Below, piece by piece: positions 26,375-34,210 of a DNA stretch of 54,843 nucleotides. How positions within the stretch are numbered: the stretch's first letter is position 1; the number at the start of each line of letters is the position of its first letter. The notes beneath the pieces were generated by a model. The model did no database searches and had not been told where the DNA came from. It worked only from the letters and a program-made list of their open reading frames with translations. The translations under genes were made by a program, and so were the position numbers. Source of the DNA: Aquabacterium sp. A7-Y (GTDB lineage Bacteria > Pseudomonadota > Gammaproteobacteria > Burkholderiales > Burkholderiaceae_C); assembly GCF_026153205.1 (NCBI RefSeq), contig NZ_JAPFBW010000040.1, forward strand, positions 1 to 54,843, in the 5' to 3' direction.

Positions 26375-27792
26375 ACAAGCCGTTCGCCGCGGCCTATCGA
26401 GAAGCCCTGGACCGCACACGTGCCTGGCTGGCCGACTTCGGCACGCGTTTCCAGCCGATCAGCATGGCCACCTCGGCCGAGACTGGCGCCCTCCTGTCGG
26501 CGCTGCTCGAGCGGCTCGCGCCGACGCGTGTGATAGAAACCGGCAGCGGCTTCAGCAGCGCGGTGCTCGCCGGCGCCTTGCACGTGGAGAACGACGCGGG
26601 CTACGAGTGCCGCGTGCGCGAGTGGCTGGCGCACCTGGGCATCGATCCAGGCACCTTCTGCGGCTACGACACCTTTCATGCCTCGGACATCGAGGGCCGC
26701 TTTCTGATGTTCCTCGACGGCGACCTGCAGACGCGCGAACGCACCGCCGTCTGGCTGCAGGACAAGCTGGACCGTGCGGTGGTGCTGATCGACGACGCTC
26801 AGCCCGGCACCTTTGTCCAGGTGCAGGCGGTGCTTGACGGGCTGAAGACCGACCCGCGCGGTCGCCTGATCGACTGTGCGGCCTGGACGCGCGATGGCTA
26901 TGGGCGCTCGGCGTCGCTGTGGGTGGGCGAGGCGAGCGCCTTCCCGCAGGAGCTGATCGAGCAGCTCGCGGCAGGCCCCAGCGGGGCCGCCGCGCTGCCG
27001 GTGCGGCTGCTGCTGTGCATCAACGATACGCCCGAGAACGCCCGCTGGGAATGCACCGTGCGCTCGCTCACCAGCATCGGCATCACTGCCGATCTGCAAC
27101 AGCACCCGCTGTGGATCGTCGACAACGGCAGCACCTGCGCAACCACGGCGCGCTTTCTGCGGGTGTGGTGCGGGGACCAGCGGAGCCGTGGGGCGGAAGT
27201 GCGGGTGTTCCGGCTGCCGCAGAACCGCCACGCCACTTACGCCTTCAACCGCCTGTTCGCGATGGTGCCGGCCGGAGACTGCGTGATCCGACTCGAAAAC
27301 GACATCGAGTTCCACACATGCGGCTGGCCGCGGCGGATGGCCCGCTTTCTGGCGCGTAGCGGTTTCGGCCTGGTGTGCGCCAAGCCCGTGGACCTGCCCA
27401 CCAAGGCGCTCGGGGTGCCAACCACCGAGGTGGCGGGCATGCGTGTGCAGGTGGTCGACGAGGTGGCCGGGTACTGCACCGCGATTGCGCCTGAACTGCG
27501 GCTTCGGCTCGGTGCGCTGGTGTGTGCCGGCGTCTACATCGAGGATGTGCTGACCAGCCGTCGCGCGCAGGCACTCGGCTATCGCATGGCCTTCCTCGAC
27601 CCGCAGGAGTTGCGCTGCTACCACGTCGACCGGGCGCCAAGCGAGGCGTACCGGCGCTGGAAGCAGGGGGTGGTGGCCGCCGAGCACCAGGCGATGGCGC
27701 AGGCGCTCGCCGCTTGGGGCAGCGGTGCTCGTGCGCCATATGTCCCCTTCGCCTGGAGCGAGGATGACGGCTTTCATGAATGCCGCTTCTGA
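26371..27792 (+). CDS. Methyltransferase-like / family 2 glycosyltransferase fusion
   Basis: A 473-residue protein whose ATG overlaps the previous stop (ATGA). Residues 1-200 resemble the O-methyltransferase-like fold (ISMATSAETGALLSALLERL, then RVIETGSGFSSAVLAGAL, then VVLIDDAQPGTFVQVQAVLD). Residues about 208-460 look like a GT-A glycosyltransferase: VRLLLCINDTPENARWECTV, HPLWIVDNGST, LPQNRHATYAFNRLFAMVPA, then CVIRLENDIEFHTCGWPRR, where ENDIE would stand in for the metal-binding DxD. It ends the long + strand operon. No terminator hairpin is evident after it; the downstream DNA is transposase debris on the opposite strand. Confidence 0.77.
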   Translation: MNKPFAAAYREALDRTRAWLADFGTRFQPISMATSAETGALLSALLERLAPTRVIETGSGFSSAVLAGALHVENDAGYECRVREWLAHLGIDPGTFCGYDTFHASDIEGRFLMFLDGDLQTRERTAVWLQDKLDRAVVLIDDAQPGTFVQVQAVLDGLKTDPRGRLIDCAAWTRDGYGRSASLWVGEASAFPQELIEQLAAGPSGAAALPVRLLLCINDTPENARWECTVRSLTSIGITADLQQHPLWIVDNGSTCATTARFLRVWCGDQRSRGAEVRVFRLPQNRHATYAFNRLFAMVPAGDCVIRLENDIEFHTCGWPRRMARFLARSGFGLVCAKPVDLPTKALGVPTTEVAGMRVQVVDEVAGYCTAIAPELRLRLGALVCAGVYIEDVLTSRRAQALGYRMAFLDPQELRCYHVDRAPSEAYRRWKQGVVAAEHQAMAQALAAWGSGARAPYVPFAWSEDDGFHECRF

Positions 27793-27799
27793 ACCGTCA

Positions 27800-28120
27800 G
27801 CGCAAGAGACCAGCGTCCGAGATTTGCGCCGTTTCTCGTCCGAGACAAGCCAGCCACTCGCGCAACGACGACAGCCCGGTCCCGGCTGTTCCATCACCCT
27901 GGCGCTGCGTCGTTTGATCATGGCCTTCATCGTGCGGGTCACCCCGCGCTTCTGGCTTCTGACCTGATCCGAGGATCTGCACACGGCCGACATCGGCGCC
28001 CCGGTAGCCTTTGTCCGCCATGACCGTTCGCGGCCGTTGATTGGCCAGGATGCTCACCTGCTCGATGGCTTCGTCCAGCGTGTGCCTGAGCGCGTGATAT
28101 TTCGGCCGATGGCCGGCGCG
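27800..28120 (-). pseudogene. IS5-family transposase remnant (central part, frameshifted)
   Basis: Read on the minus strand, this stretch gives HRPKYHALRHTLDEAIEQ, then ANQRPRTVMADKGYRGADV, which is the DDE-transposase middle region of IS5 elements around the second catalytic Asp. It then shifts frame to give KRGVTRTMKAMIKRRSA, the part before the catalytic Glu, and decays beyond that with no EPAIGH-like segment. Neither terminal inverted repeats nor the N-terminal part are present. It abuts the 3' end of the methyltransferase gene on the same strand. Confidence 0.75.
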
Positions 28121-28125
28121 GCCTG

Positions 28126-28908
28126 TCAGGCCACGGCCTGCCTGGTCGAGACCGGGCGCTCCAGCACCAGCAGGTATTGCACGATGCCCAGTTCCTCATC
28201 GTTGATGCGCTGGTAGCGCGGCAGCATGTGAGGCTTGACGCTGGCCAAATAGGCCGGGTCTGCGCTGGCCAGGGCCTTGGCCGTCTTCACCACGAAGCCT
28301 GCGCCCTCGGCCGCCTGCACGAACTCGTGCGCACGCACGCGGTTCGTCGTGGCGATGTGCGAGAACATCATTCGCCACAACCCATCGGGGCAGGTCAGGA
28401 AATCCAGCGGCCGCTGAGGGCGGTTGAAGACATTGTGGCCACGCAGGTCGATGTTGCAGATGAACCGGCCACCAGGCTTGAGCGCCTTGTAGATGGCCTT
28501 CATCGCCACGGGCACATCGGCCACGTGCTCGAAGGCATCATTGGAAAAGGCGAAATCGACCTGCCGGTCGAGGTTCATCGATTCGATGGGTGCACGCAGC
28601 ACGGACACGCCGTTCACCTGCGGCGGCTGCGCATAGCGCTCCACGGCGATCATCTTCTCGCCGCCGGCCTTGAGAAACTGGCCGCACACCTCCAGGTTGT
28701 CGCCCGGCCCGATCTCCAGGCCCGTCTGGCCGGCGACATCGCCCACGTAGGGCGACAGCACCCGGTAGATCGACTCGCCATGGGCACGCCGGGCCTCCTC
28801 GGACCAGACCGCCGTCTTGTGGCCGCCGCGCCGGATGCCACCCAGCAGACGGTGCGCCAGATTCCTGAGCACCGCCACCACCATCTGGCGGGGGGATAGT
28901 TGGACCAT
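28126..28908 (-). CDS. Class I SAM-dependent methyltransferase
   Basis: A 260-residue protein. The SAM-binding motif I is TGLEIGPGDNLEVCGQFL (residues about 61-80), and a Methyltransf_11-like core follows (VDFAFSNDAFEHVADVPVA, then AIYKALKPGGRFICNIDLRG). The substrate is unknown; such genes are frequent in polysaccharide and glycan clusters. It stands alone on the minus strand between two transposase remnants, so it was probably left by insertion-sequence activity. The start used is the first ATG; a Met at residue 9 is an alternative. The final codons border directly on transposase-derived sequence. Confidence 0.83.
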   Translation of the reverse strand: MVQLSPRQMVVAVLRNLAHRLLGGIRRGGHKTAVWSEEARRAHGESIYRVLSPYVGDVAGQTGLEIGPGDNLEVCGQFLKAGGEKMIAVERYAQPPQVNGVSVLRAPIESMNLDRQVDFAFSNDAFEHVADVPVAMKAIYKALKPGGRFICNIDLRGHNVFNRPQRPLDFLTCPDGLWRMMFSHIATTNRVRAHEFVQAAEGAGFVVKTAKALASADPAYLASVKPHMLPRYQRINDEELGIVQYLLVLERPVSTRQAVA

Positions 28909-28948
28909 GCGAATCTCCGCTGTCGGCTGTTGATGTGGATAGGCCTAT

Positions 28949-29050
28949 CCAAATGAGCAGCAAAAAGCCTCAGTTGCGCCAGCAGCATGCCGTGCTGTGC
29001 CCAGCGCCGCACAGCACGGCATGCAGCGCATCACCCAGTGCGCCTTTAAG
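28949..29050 (-). pseudogene. IS5-family transposase remnant (C-terminal part)
   Basis: On the minus strand the DNA reads LKGALGDALHAVLCGAGH, then in another frame MLLAQLRLFAAHL. This is the conserved C-terminal end of IS5 transposases. The break between the two frames coincides with a perfect inverted repeat (28985-29024). No N-terminal or central part is found upstream. The order relative to the other remnant is the reverse of an intact gene, so the two are from different copies or a rearranged one. Confidence 0.72.
28985..29024. repeat. Perfect 16-bp inverted repeat, 8-base loop
   Basis: GCATGCCGTGCTGTGC at 28985-29000 is the exact reverse complement of 29009-29024. One arm encodes the ALHAVLC part of the transposase; the other replaces what should be coding sequence a few codons later and breaks the frame. 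That pattern suggests a template-switch copy rather than a regulatory site. Confidence 0.85.
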
Positions 29051-29208
29051 TGGGTTTCGATGTCCCACCGGTCGGCTGCTTCTACGGGCTGGTCTCCGAG
29101 TTGCTGGGCCCCTGCGGCATTCGAGTGGAATGCGTTGAATTGAACATAGGCAGAACTGGAGCGCTATCTACCCCTCATCCGTGGGGCCGTGCGGCCTAAT
29201 CGGGACCG

Positions 29209-29697
29209 TTGACCTTCGGCGACGTGGACGACGGCAGTGCGGCCGTCTGGCAAGACGGGCAGTTGCACGAGCTGGCCGTTCCTCCTCATTGGGCCGAAGG
29301 GCAGGTCGAGACGCGTGTCCGCTCCGCGGCCATCAACGAGGCGGGGACGGTGGTGGGATATGCCGAGGCCTATTCTGCAGAGCATCAGCGGCTGAACAGC
29401 CGGGCCATTGTTTCGCTCGACGGCGCCCCCCTCCAGGATCTCAACGAACTCGTGAACCTGCCCGGGAAGACACTGATAAGGGCTGACGCACTCAACGACG
29501 CGGGGCAAATCGTTGCCGTGGGCCAGGACGCGGTGGACGGCACCTACGGCCTCTTCTTGATGACTCCTGTCCCGGAGCCTGCTACGTGGTCCTTTGTCCT
29601 GACGGGACTGCTCGGACTCAGCTTGCGTTCCAGGCTTTGCCGAGCGATTGCGATCGAGGCAGAGGGCGCCGATGAACGTGCTGTCGTGTCATGCTGA
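29209..29697 (+). pseudogene. 5'-truncated PEP-CTERM protein with HAF-like repeats
   Basis: The reading frame has a stop at 29197 and no ATG start, only a TTG at 29209, so the N-terminal part and signal peptide are missing. Residues about 43-55 (AAINEAGTVVGYAE) and 94-107 (ADALNDAGQIVAVG) are HAF-type extracellular repeats. Near residue 123 comes VPEPATWSFVLTGLLGLSLR, a textbook PEP-CTERM sorting tail (Pro-Glu-Pro, hydrophobic helix, basic end), which directs export with exosortase in EPS-producing Gram-negatives. A further 20 unusual residues follow the tail. Its last 9 bases overlap the end of the superoxide dismutase gene on the opposite strand. Confidence 0.75.
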
Positions 29698-30615
29698 GCC
29701 TCCTGGATGTGCCACTGCCGACAGCGGCACGCCCGCAGCCCGGCAGGCCTCGATGCCGCCGACGACGTAGCGCGCATCGAAGCCGCGGGCGCGCAGCGCC
29801 AGTGCTGCCGAGCGGCCGATGTCGAGGCCGTGCAGGCAGTACACCAGCACGGGCTGCTTCGGGTCCAGTTCCTGGCTCCATGCGGCCAGCTGCGCCGGAT
29901 CCCGCCAGGTGGCGGTGGCGATCTTGTCGACCGCCTCCGCGTACGTTTCCGCGCGGCGCACGTCGATCAGCTGCGCGGCGTCCGCCACGGCGGCGGGCTG
30001 AACCGCCCAGGCCGTCGCGTCGGCAGCAATGGAAGCGCCATAGCGCCGGTAGACCTTGTCCCACTGGATGTTGTTCATGAACGCATCCACGTAGGCGGCC
30101 GCCTTCGCGCCGAAGTCCATGTGGTAGGCGTGCTCGTACATGTCCAGCGCGAGCACTGGCGTCGCGCCGGCCAGCAGCTGCGTGTGATCGGCCGCCCAGT
30201 GGTTGACGAGCCGGCCTTCCCGGGACGACCACGACAGCAGCGCCCACCCCGAGCCGCCGCCCATGGCCTTGGCCAGCGCAGTGAACTCGTCACGCCAGCG
30301 CTGCATCGAGCCGAAGTCACGCTCGATGGCGATCGAGAGCCCGCAGGACGGCAAGACGCCGTCGCCGCCCAGGACCTCGAAGTACAGCTCGTGCAGCCAG
30401 GCCGAGTTGGCGGCGACCAGCTCCTCGCGCTTCAAGCCGTTGACCACGAACACCGGTGCGGTGGCCCAGTCGAGCTGGGCCAGCTGCTGGCGGATCGCGT
30501 TCAGGCGCTTCACCGCGCCGGCGTAGTTGTTCTCGTGGTGGCTGGCCAGCAGCCGCTGGGACAGCCCATGGAGGCACGAGAGGTCAAGGGCCAAGGGACG
30601 CAGTTGCAGGTTCAT
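29689..30615 (-). CDS. Superoxide dismutase-rhodanese fusion of the chromate operon (ChrC-ChrE type)
   Basis: A 308-residue protein. Residues 1-195 are an Fe/Mn superoxide dismutase: His26/27 in LLASHHENNYAGAVKRLN, the second His in AWLHELYFEVLGG, and the Asp/His pair in LDMYEHAYHMDFG. Residues about 205-300 are a rhodanese domain (AAQLIDVRRAETYAEAVDKI, then VLVYCLHGLDIGRSAALALR with the active cysteine, then RYVVGGIEACRAAG). In Cupriavidus metallidurans ChrC (superoxide dismutase) and ChrE (rhodanese-like) are separate; here one polypeptide combines them. It should counter the oxygen radicals and sulfur damage that accompany chromate reduction. The start is MNLQLRP at 30615; an upstream in-frame extension exists but does not match the family. 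It lies 115 bases after chrA. Confidence 0.88.
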   Translation of the reverse strand: MNLQLRPLALDLSCLHGLSQRLLASHHENNYAGAVKRLNAIRQQLAQLDWATAPVFVVNGLKREELVAANSAWLHELYFEVLGGDGVLPSCGLSIAIERDFGSMQRWRDEFTALAKAMGGGSGWALLSWSSREGRLVNHWAADHTQLLAGATPVLALDMYEHAYHMDFGAKAAAYVDAFMNNIQWDKVYRRYGASIAADATAWAVQPAAVADAAQLIDVRRAETYAEAVDKIATATWRDPAQLAAWSQELDPKQPVLVYCLHGLDIGRSAALALRARGFDARYVVGGIEACRAAGVPLSAVAHPGGSA

Positions 30616-30730
30616 GTCTCGGTGCTGGAATGGTGGAAAGGGGTCAAACCGGCCGTCAGCGTGGAACGGCGGGGCCGCTGAAGTCCGGCAGCGTCGAGAC
30701 ACCGATGGAGGTTGGCTGCATCTGCGCTCC

Positions 30731-32029
30731 TCAGGTTGAAGTCAGGAGCGGATGCACCACCAGACCGATCAGCGCCGCGACCAGCACGATCACCGGCTCC
30801 TGCAACTTCTTGAAGCGCCACAGCACCACAGCCGTCCCGACGGCAAGCGCCGCGGTGATCCAGTCCGTGATCGAGCGCTGCCCGATGACGATGACCGCGC
30901 CGGCAATGGCGCCCACCGCTGCGGCCGTGACGCCATCGACGAAGGCCACGATGGCCGGCCGCTTGCCGTGCTTCTTGAAGTACGGCGCCGGCAGCACCGT
31001 CAGCAGGTAGCAGGGCAGGAAGGTCGCGACGGCCGCCACCACGGCACCCCAGACACCCGCCACCAGGTAGCCGATGAAGCCGGTCGTGATGACCACGGGG
31101 CCGGGCGTGATCATCGCGACCGCGACGGCATCCACGAACTGCCGGTCGTTGAGCCAGCCAAAGTCCTGCACGACGCCGCTGTAGAGGAAGGGCACGATCG
31201 CCAGGCCGCTGCCGAACACGAAGCTGCCGGCGTAGGTGAAGAAGGCGCCGATCTGCCCGAGCTTCTGCCAGTCCAACGGACCGCCGGCATAGAGGCCGCT
31301 GGCCGATGCGGCGGCTCCCTGCGGGCCGCCCGCGCCGAGCGGCGTCACTGGCGCACCGAGCAGCCAGAAGAGGGTGCCGGCACCGAGGATGACGGCCACC
31401 GCCAGCGCAGCGACACGCGGCCAGCGGCCCTGCCCCAGCCACGCAGGCGGTGCCCGCCACAGCCAGACCAGTACGCCGGCGCCGAGGAACATCCAGACCA
31501 CCTCGGTCTGCGTGATGACGGTGACCGCGGCGCTGACGAGGAAGATCACCCACAGCAGCTTGTCGCGGCCGACGTTTTTGGTCGTCAACTTGTAGGCGCT
31601 CATGGCGATGATGCCGATCACCGCCGCGCCAACGCCATAGAACACCGACTGCATCCAACCGATGCCGCCGTAGGCGAGGTAGGTGGCGCCGAGCGCCACC
31701 ACCATCAGGAAGGACGGCAGCACGAAGGCCAGGCCGACCAGCGTGGCGCCGAGCAGCCGGTAGTGCACGTAGCCGAGGTAGATCGCCAGCTGCGCGGCCA
31801 GCGGTCCGGGCATCAGCTGAGCGAGTGCCATACCCTCCTTGTAGTCGCTCTCCGCGATCCAGCCGCGTTTCTCGACCAGGTCGCGGTACATGTAGCCGAC
31901 CAGGGCCACGGGTCCGCCAAAGCCCCAGGTGCCGAGGCCCAGCATGTAGGCGACGAGCTGCCACAGGGTATAGCCGGCGGCTTCGGTCGCATTCGCTGCG
32001 CCCGGCGCCTTCGCTTCCTTGGTCATCAT
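30731..32029 (-). CDS. chrA: Chromate efflux transporter ChrA
   Basis: A 432-residue membrane protein with two CHR domains, the long bidomain form. Signatures are MLGLGTWGFGGPVALVGYMY at about 30-49, EGMALAQLMPGPLAAQLAIY and FVLPSFLMVVALGATYLAYG in the first half, and FGSGLAIVPFLYSGVVQDFG, DAVAVAMITPGPVVITTGFI and TFLPCYLLTVL in the second. It exports chromate from the cytoplasm, driven by the membrane potential. It starts 11 bases after the chrB stop, so they share a message. A run of MMTKEAKAPG precedes the first membrane segment; the second Met is an equally good start. Confidence 0.95.
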   Translation of the reverse strand: MMTKEAKAPGAANATEAAGYTLWQLVAYMLGLGTWGFGGPVALVGYMYRDLVEKRGWIAESDYKEGMALAQLMPGPLAAQLAIYLGYVHYRLLGATLVGLAFVLPSFLMVVALGATYLAYGGIGWMQSVFYGVGAAVIGIIAMSAYKLTTKNVGRDKLLWVIFLVSAAVTVITQTEVVWMFLGAGVLVWLWRAPPAWLGQGRWPRVAALAVAVILGAGTLFWLLGAPVTPLGAGGPQGAAASASGLYAGGPLDWQKLGQIGAFFTYAGSFVFGSGLAIVPFLYSGVVQDFGWLNDRQFVDAVAVAMITPGPVVITTGFIGYLVAGVWGAVVAAVATFLPCYLLTVLPAPYFKKHGKRPAIVAFVDGVTAAAVGAIAGAVIVIGQRSITDWITAALAVGTAVVLWRFKKLQEPVIVLVAALIGLVVHPLLTST

Positions 32030-32040
32030 CAGCCTCCTCT

Positions 32041-33015
32041 TCAGCTTCCGGTTCGGGCGCCCTGCCCTTCGAAATGGGCGTAGAGCGAATCCAGCACCTG
32101 GCTCATCTCGTCCAGCAAGGCGTCGTCGTCCGCCACGCGCTCGCGTGCGCCGCCCATCACCGCTTCAAAACCGGCCGCCTCGGGCACCGGCTCGCCTCCC
32201 ACGTCGAGCACGTGGACCAGCGCCGCAAGCCGCATCAGGGCCGCATCGCCCTCGAGCCCAAAGGCCGCCATCAGGGTCTCGAACGTGACCCGCTCCCCCA
32301 CATGCGTGAACGCCGCCCCGTCGAAGTCGAAGCCCAGTGCCTCCTTGGGGCAGTCCGACGGCTGCTCCAGCCACTCGAAACGGGCATGGGGATCGATGAA
32401 GCGGCGGATCAGCCACGCACTTGCCACGCGGTCGACCCAAGGCCGGCGGCGCGTGGCCCAGGTGCGTCCCTGGTAGGCCGTCGCCTGTAACCTGGGGACG
32501 GCTCCGCTCGTGTCATTCGGTTCGTCGGGCGAGAGCAGTCGGCTGATGCGTGCACAAAGCTCGGCCCAGGCGGCCTGCGCCTCCACACTGCCCTCGCCGG
32601 GGAAAAAGTCGATCGACCGCAGTGCGTCGTACTCGCGCTGCAACTTGCGCTGCAGCCGCAGCAACTCGGCAGCTGCCAAACCGCTCAGCGTCGCAGTCGC
32701 GTCCTTCCAACTCCTGCGCAAGGTTTGGTAGTCCTCGGTGCGATCGAACAGCTGACGGAACACGGCCTCCTCGTCGCTGTGAAGAGGCTGTACCGCGAGG
32801 AGCCACGCATTGCCGCCCTCGTTGCGGCACTCCTCACCCAACTGCCGTAAGGCCTCCTGTCGGGTGGCGTCGCCGGGCAGCAGGTAGGCGCCGTCGCGCA
32901 GCGCGGCGCAGCCTGCGGCCTTGAGCGCACGCCAGACCCGCATCCTTGCGGTCGCGCTTTTGGTGGGCAACGAGACAACAAACAGCAGCCAAGACGCCGC
33001 GCCGCGTGAGTTCAT
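32041..33015 (-). CDS. chrB: Chromate resistance regulator ChrB
   Basis: A 324-residue protein of normal ChrB length. The N-terminal part (SWLLFVVSLPTKSATARMRV, then AALRDGAYLLPG) and the C-terminal ChrB domain (WATRRRPWVDRVASAWLIRR, FIDPHARFEWL, GFDFDGAAFTHVGERVTFET) are both clear. ChrB senses chromate and is known as a regulator of chr operons in Ochrobactrum and Cupriavidus. The ATG at 33015 fits the family N-terminus, and a promoter ends only about 7 bases before it, so the message may be almost leaderless. It heads the chrB-chrA-chrC/E operon. Confidence 0.93.
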   Translation of the reverse strand: MNSRGAASWLLFVVSLPTKSATARMRVWRALKAAGCAALRDGAYLLPGDATRQEALRQLGEECRNEGGNAWLLAVQPLHSDEEAVFRQLFDRTEDYQTLRRSWKDATATLSGLAAAELLRLQRKLQREYDALRSIDFFPGEGSVEAQAAWAELCARISRLLSPDEPNDTSGAVPRLQATAYQGRTWATRRRPWVDRVASAWLIRRFIDPHARFEWLEQPSDCPKEALGFDFDGAAFTHVGERVTFETLMAAFGLEGDAALMRLAALVHVLDVGGEPVPEAAGFEAVMGGARERVADDDALLDEMSQVLDSLYAHFEGQGARTGS

Positions 33016-33022
33016 GTAGAGA

Positions 33023-33051
33023 ATAATACGCGAATGTCTCGTTCACTACAA
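33023..33051 (-). promoter_or_regulatory. Promoter of the chr operon
   Basis: On the minus strand TTGTAG (33051-33046) and TATTAT (33028-33023) are separated by exactly 17 bases. The expected start of transcription is about 33016, one base from the chrB ATG. The -35 element is weak (3 of 6), as expected for a regulated promoter. Confidence 0.55.
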
Positions 33052-33262
33052 ACTCATGTGCAAACCCAGCTCCAGACGAGCAGCCCGTTCTCTTGGCGAG
33101 TCGCCGTTGGGAGTCATGCATTCCCTGAGCGCGTGAGGCGTGCAGGTCGGGCGCGCGTCAAGGTCGCCTCACCTCCTTGCATCGCGCCTGATCGCGCGAC
33201 TGAGGGCGTGCCGGCGACCGGGTTCATGGGAACATAGGCACAGGTCCCCAGTTCGCTCACGC

Positions 33263-34192
33263 ATGGTCAACATCACCCGCATCGACCTCAACCTCTTCGT
33301 CGTGCTCGACGCGATCTATACCGAGGGCGGTATCACGCGCGCCAGCGAGCGACTCAGCTTGACGCAGCCCGCCATCAGCCACGCCTTGGCACGCCTGCGC
33401 GAGATGCTGAACGACCCCTTGTTCGTGCGTGAGGGCCACAGAATGGTGCCGACGGCGCTGACGCACGAGCTGATCGGCCCGGTGCGCCGGGCGCTCAAAG
33501 AGATCGAGAGCTCGCTGAACCAGCTGAACCACTTCGATCCGGCCAGCTGCTCCAAGACCTTCACGGTCGGCGTCCGGCATATTGTGGAGTCCGCCACCAT
33601 CCCGGCCCTCACCGCCAGGATCCGGGCCGTGGCGCCCCACGTCGGCATTGCAGCCATGCACCATGACAGGAACGCTCTGCACAGCGCCCTGGCCAGCGGC
33701 GAGCTGGATGTGGCGATCGACGCGCTCTTGCCGCGTGCACCCGGCGTCTCGTTCCGCTTGCTGGGGGGCAGCCGCTTCATCGTCGCAGCCCGAGCCGGGC
33801 ACCCGCGTGTGCGCGACGCGCTGAGCCTCGACGAGTACCTGCAGCTCGAGCATGTGTTGGCGACGTCGCGCAAGAGCGGGCCGGGCATGGAGGACATGGC
33901 GCTGCAGCGCCTCGGGCTGGAGCGCAAGCTGGTGGCCCGCTGCCAGCACTACTGGACCGCCTGCCAGATGGTCGCGATGACGGACCTCGTGCTCACGATG
34001 CCGGAGCGTTATGCCGCCACGGCCAACGCAGCCCTGAACAACCAGCTGCTTCCCTTTCCGCTCGACGTGGCCGGCCCCGATGTCTACCTCTATTGGCACG
34101 AGAACGCCGAGAACGATCCGACGAACCGTTGGCTGCGCGAGCAGGTGGTCGCCTGCTTCGCCGAACCCGGCGCGCCGAAAGGCAAGGCTTAG
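33263..34192 (+). CDS. LysR-type transcriptional regulator
   Basis: A 309-residue LysR protein. Residues 5-65 are the winged helix-turn-helix (DLNLFVVLDAIYTEGGITRA, LTQPAISHALARLREMLNDP, LFVREGHRMVPT), in the style of the NodD/NahR/DntR branch. The rest is the periplasmic-binding-like sensor domain (TFTVGVRHIVESATIPALTA, DVAIDALLP, YWTACQMVAMTDLVLTMPER). The ATG at 33263 gives the family N-terminus; further upstream codons do not. It is divergent from chrB (247 bases apart) and convergent with the acyl-CoA dehydrogenase. The target is not evident; regulation of the adjacent acyl-CoA dehydrogenase is a possibility. Confidence 0.92.
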   Translation: MVNITRIDLNLFVVLDAIYTEGGITRASERLSLTQPAISHALARLREMLNDPLFVREGHRMVPTALTHELIGPVRRALKEIESSLNQLNHFDPASCSKTFTVGVRHIVESATIPALTARIRAVAPHVGIAAMHHDRNALHSALASGELDVAIDALLPRAPGVSFRLLGGSRFIVAARAGHPRVRDALSLDEYLQLEHVLATSRKSGPGMEDMALQRLGLERKLVARCQHYWTACQMVAMTDLVLTMPERYAATANAALNNQLLPFPLDVAGPDVYLYWHENAENDPTNRWLREQVVACFAEPGAPKGKA

Positions 34193-34210
34193 CGCTCTTC
34201 GTGGGCCAGC

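Noticed and set aside
23419-27792. Immunity gene for the nuclease effector
   Set aside because: The only following genes are large glycosyltransferase fusions; no small acidic protein is encoded on either strand.
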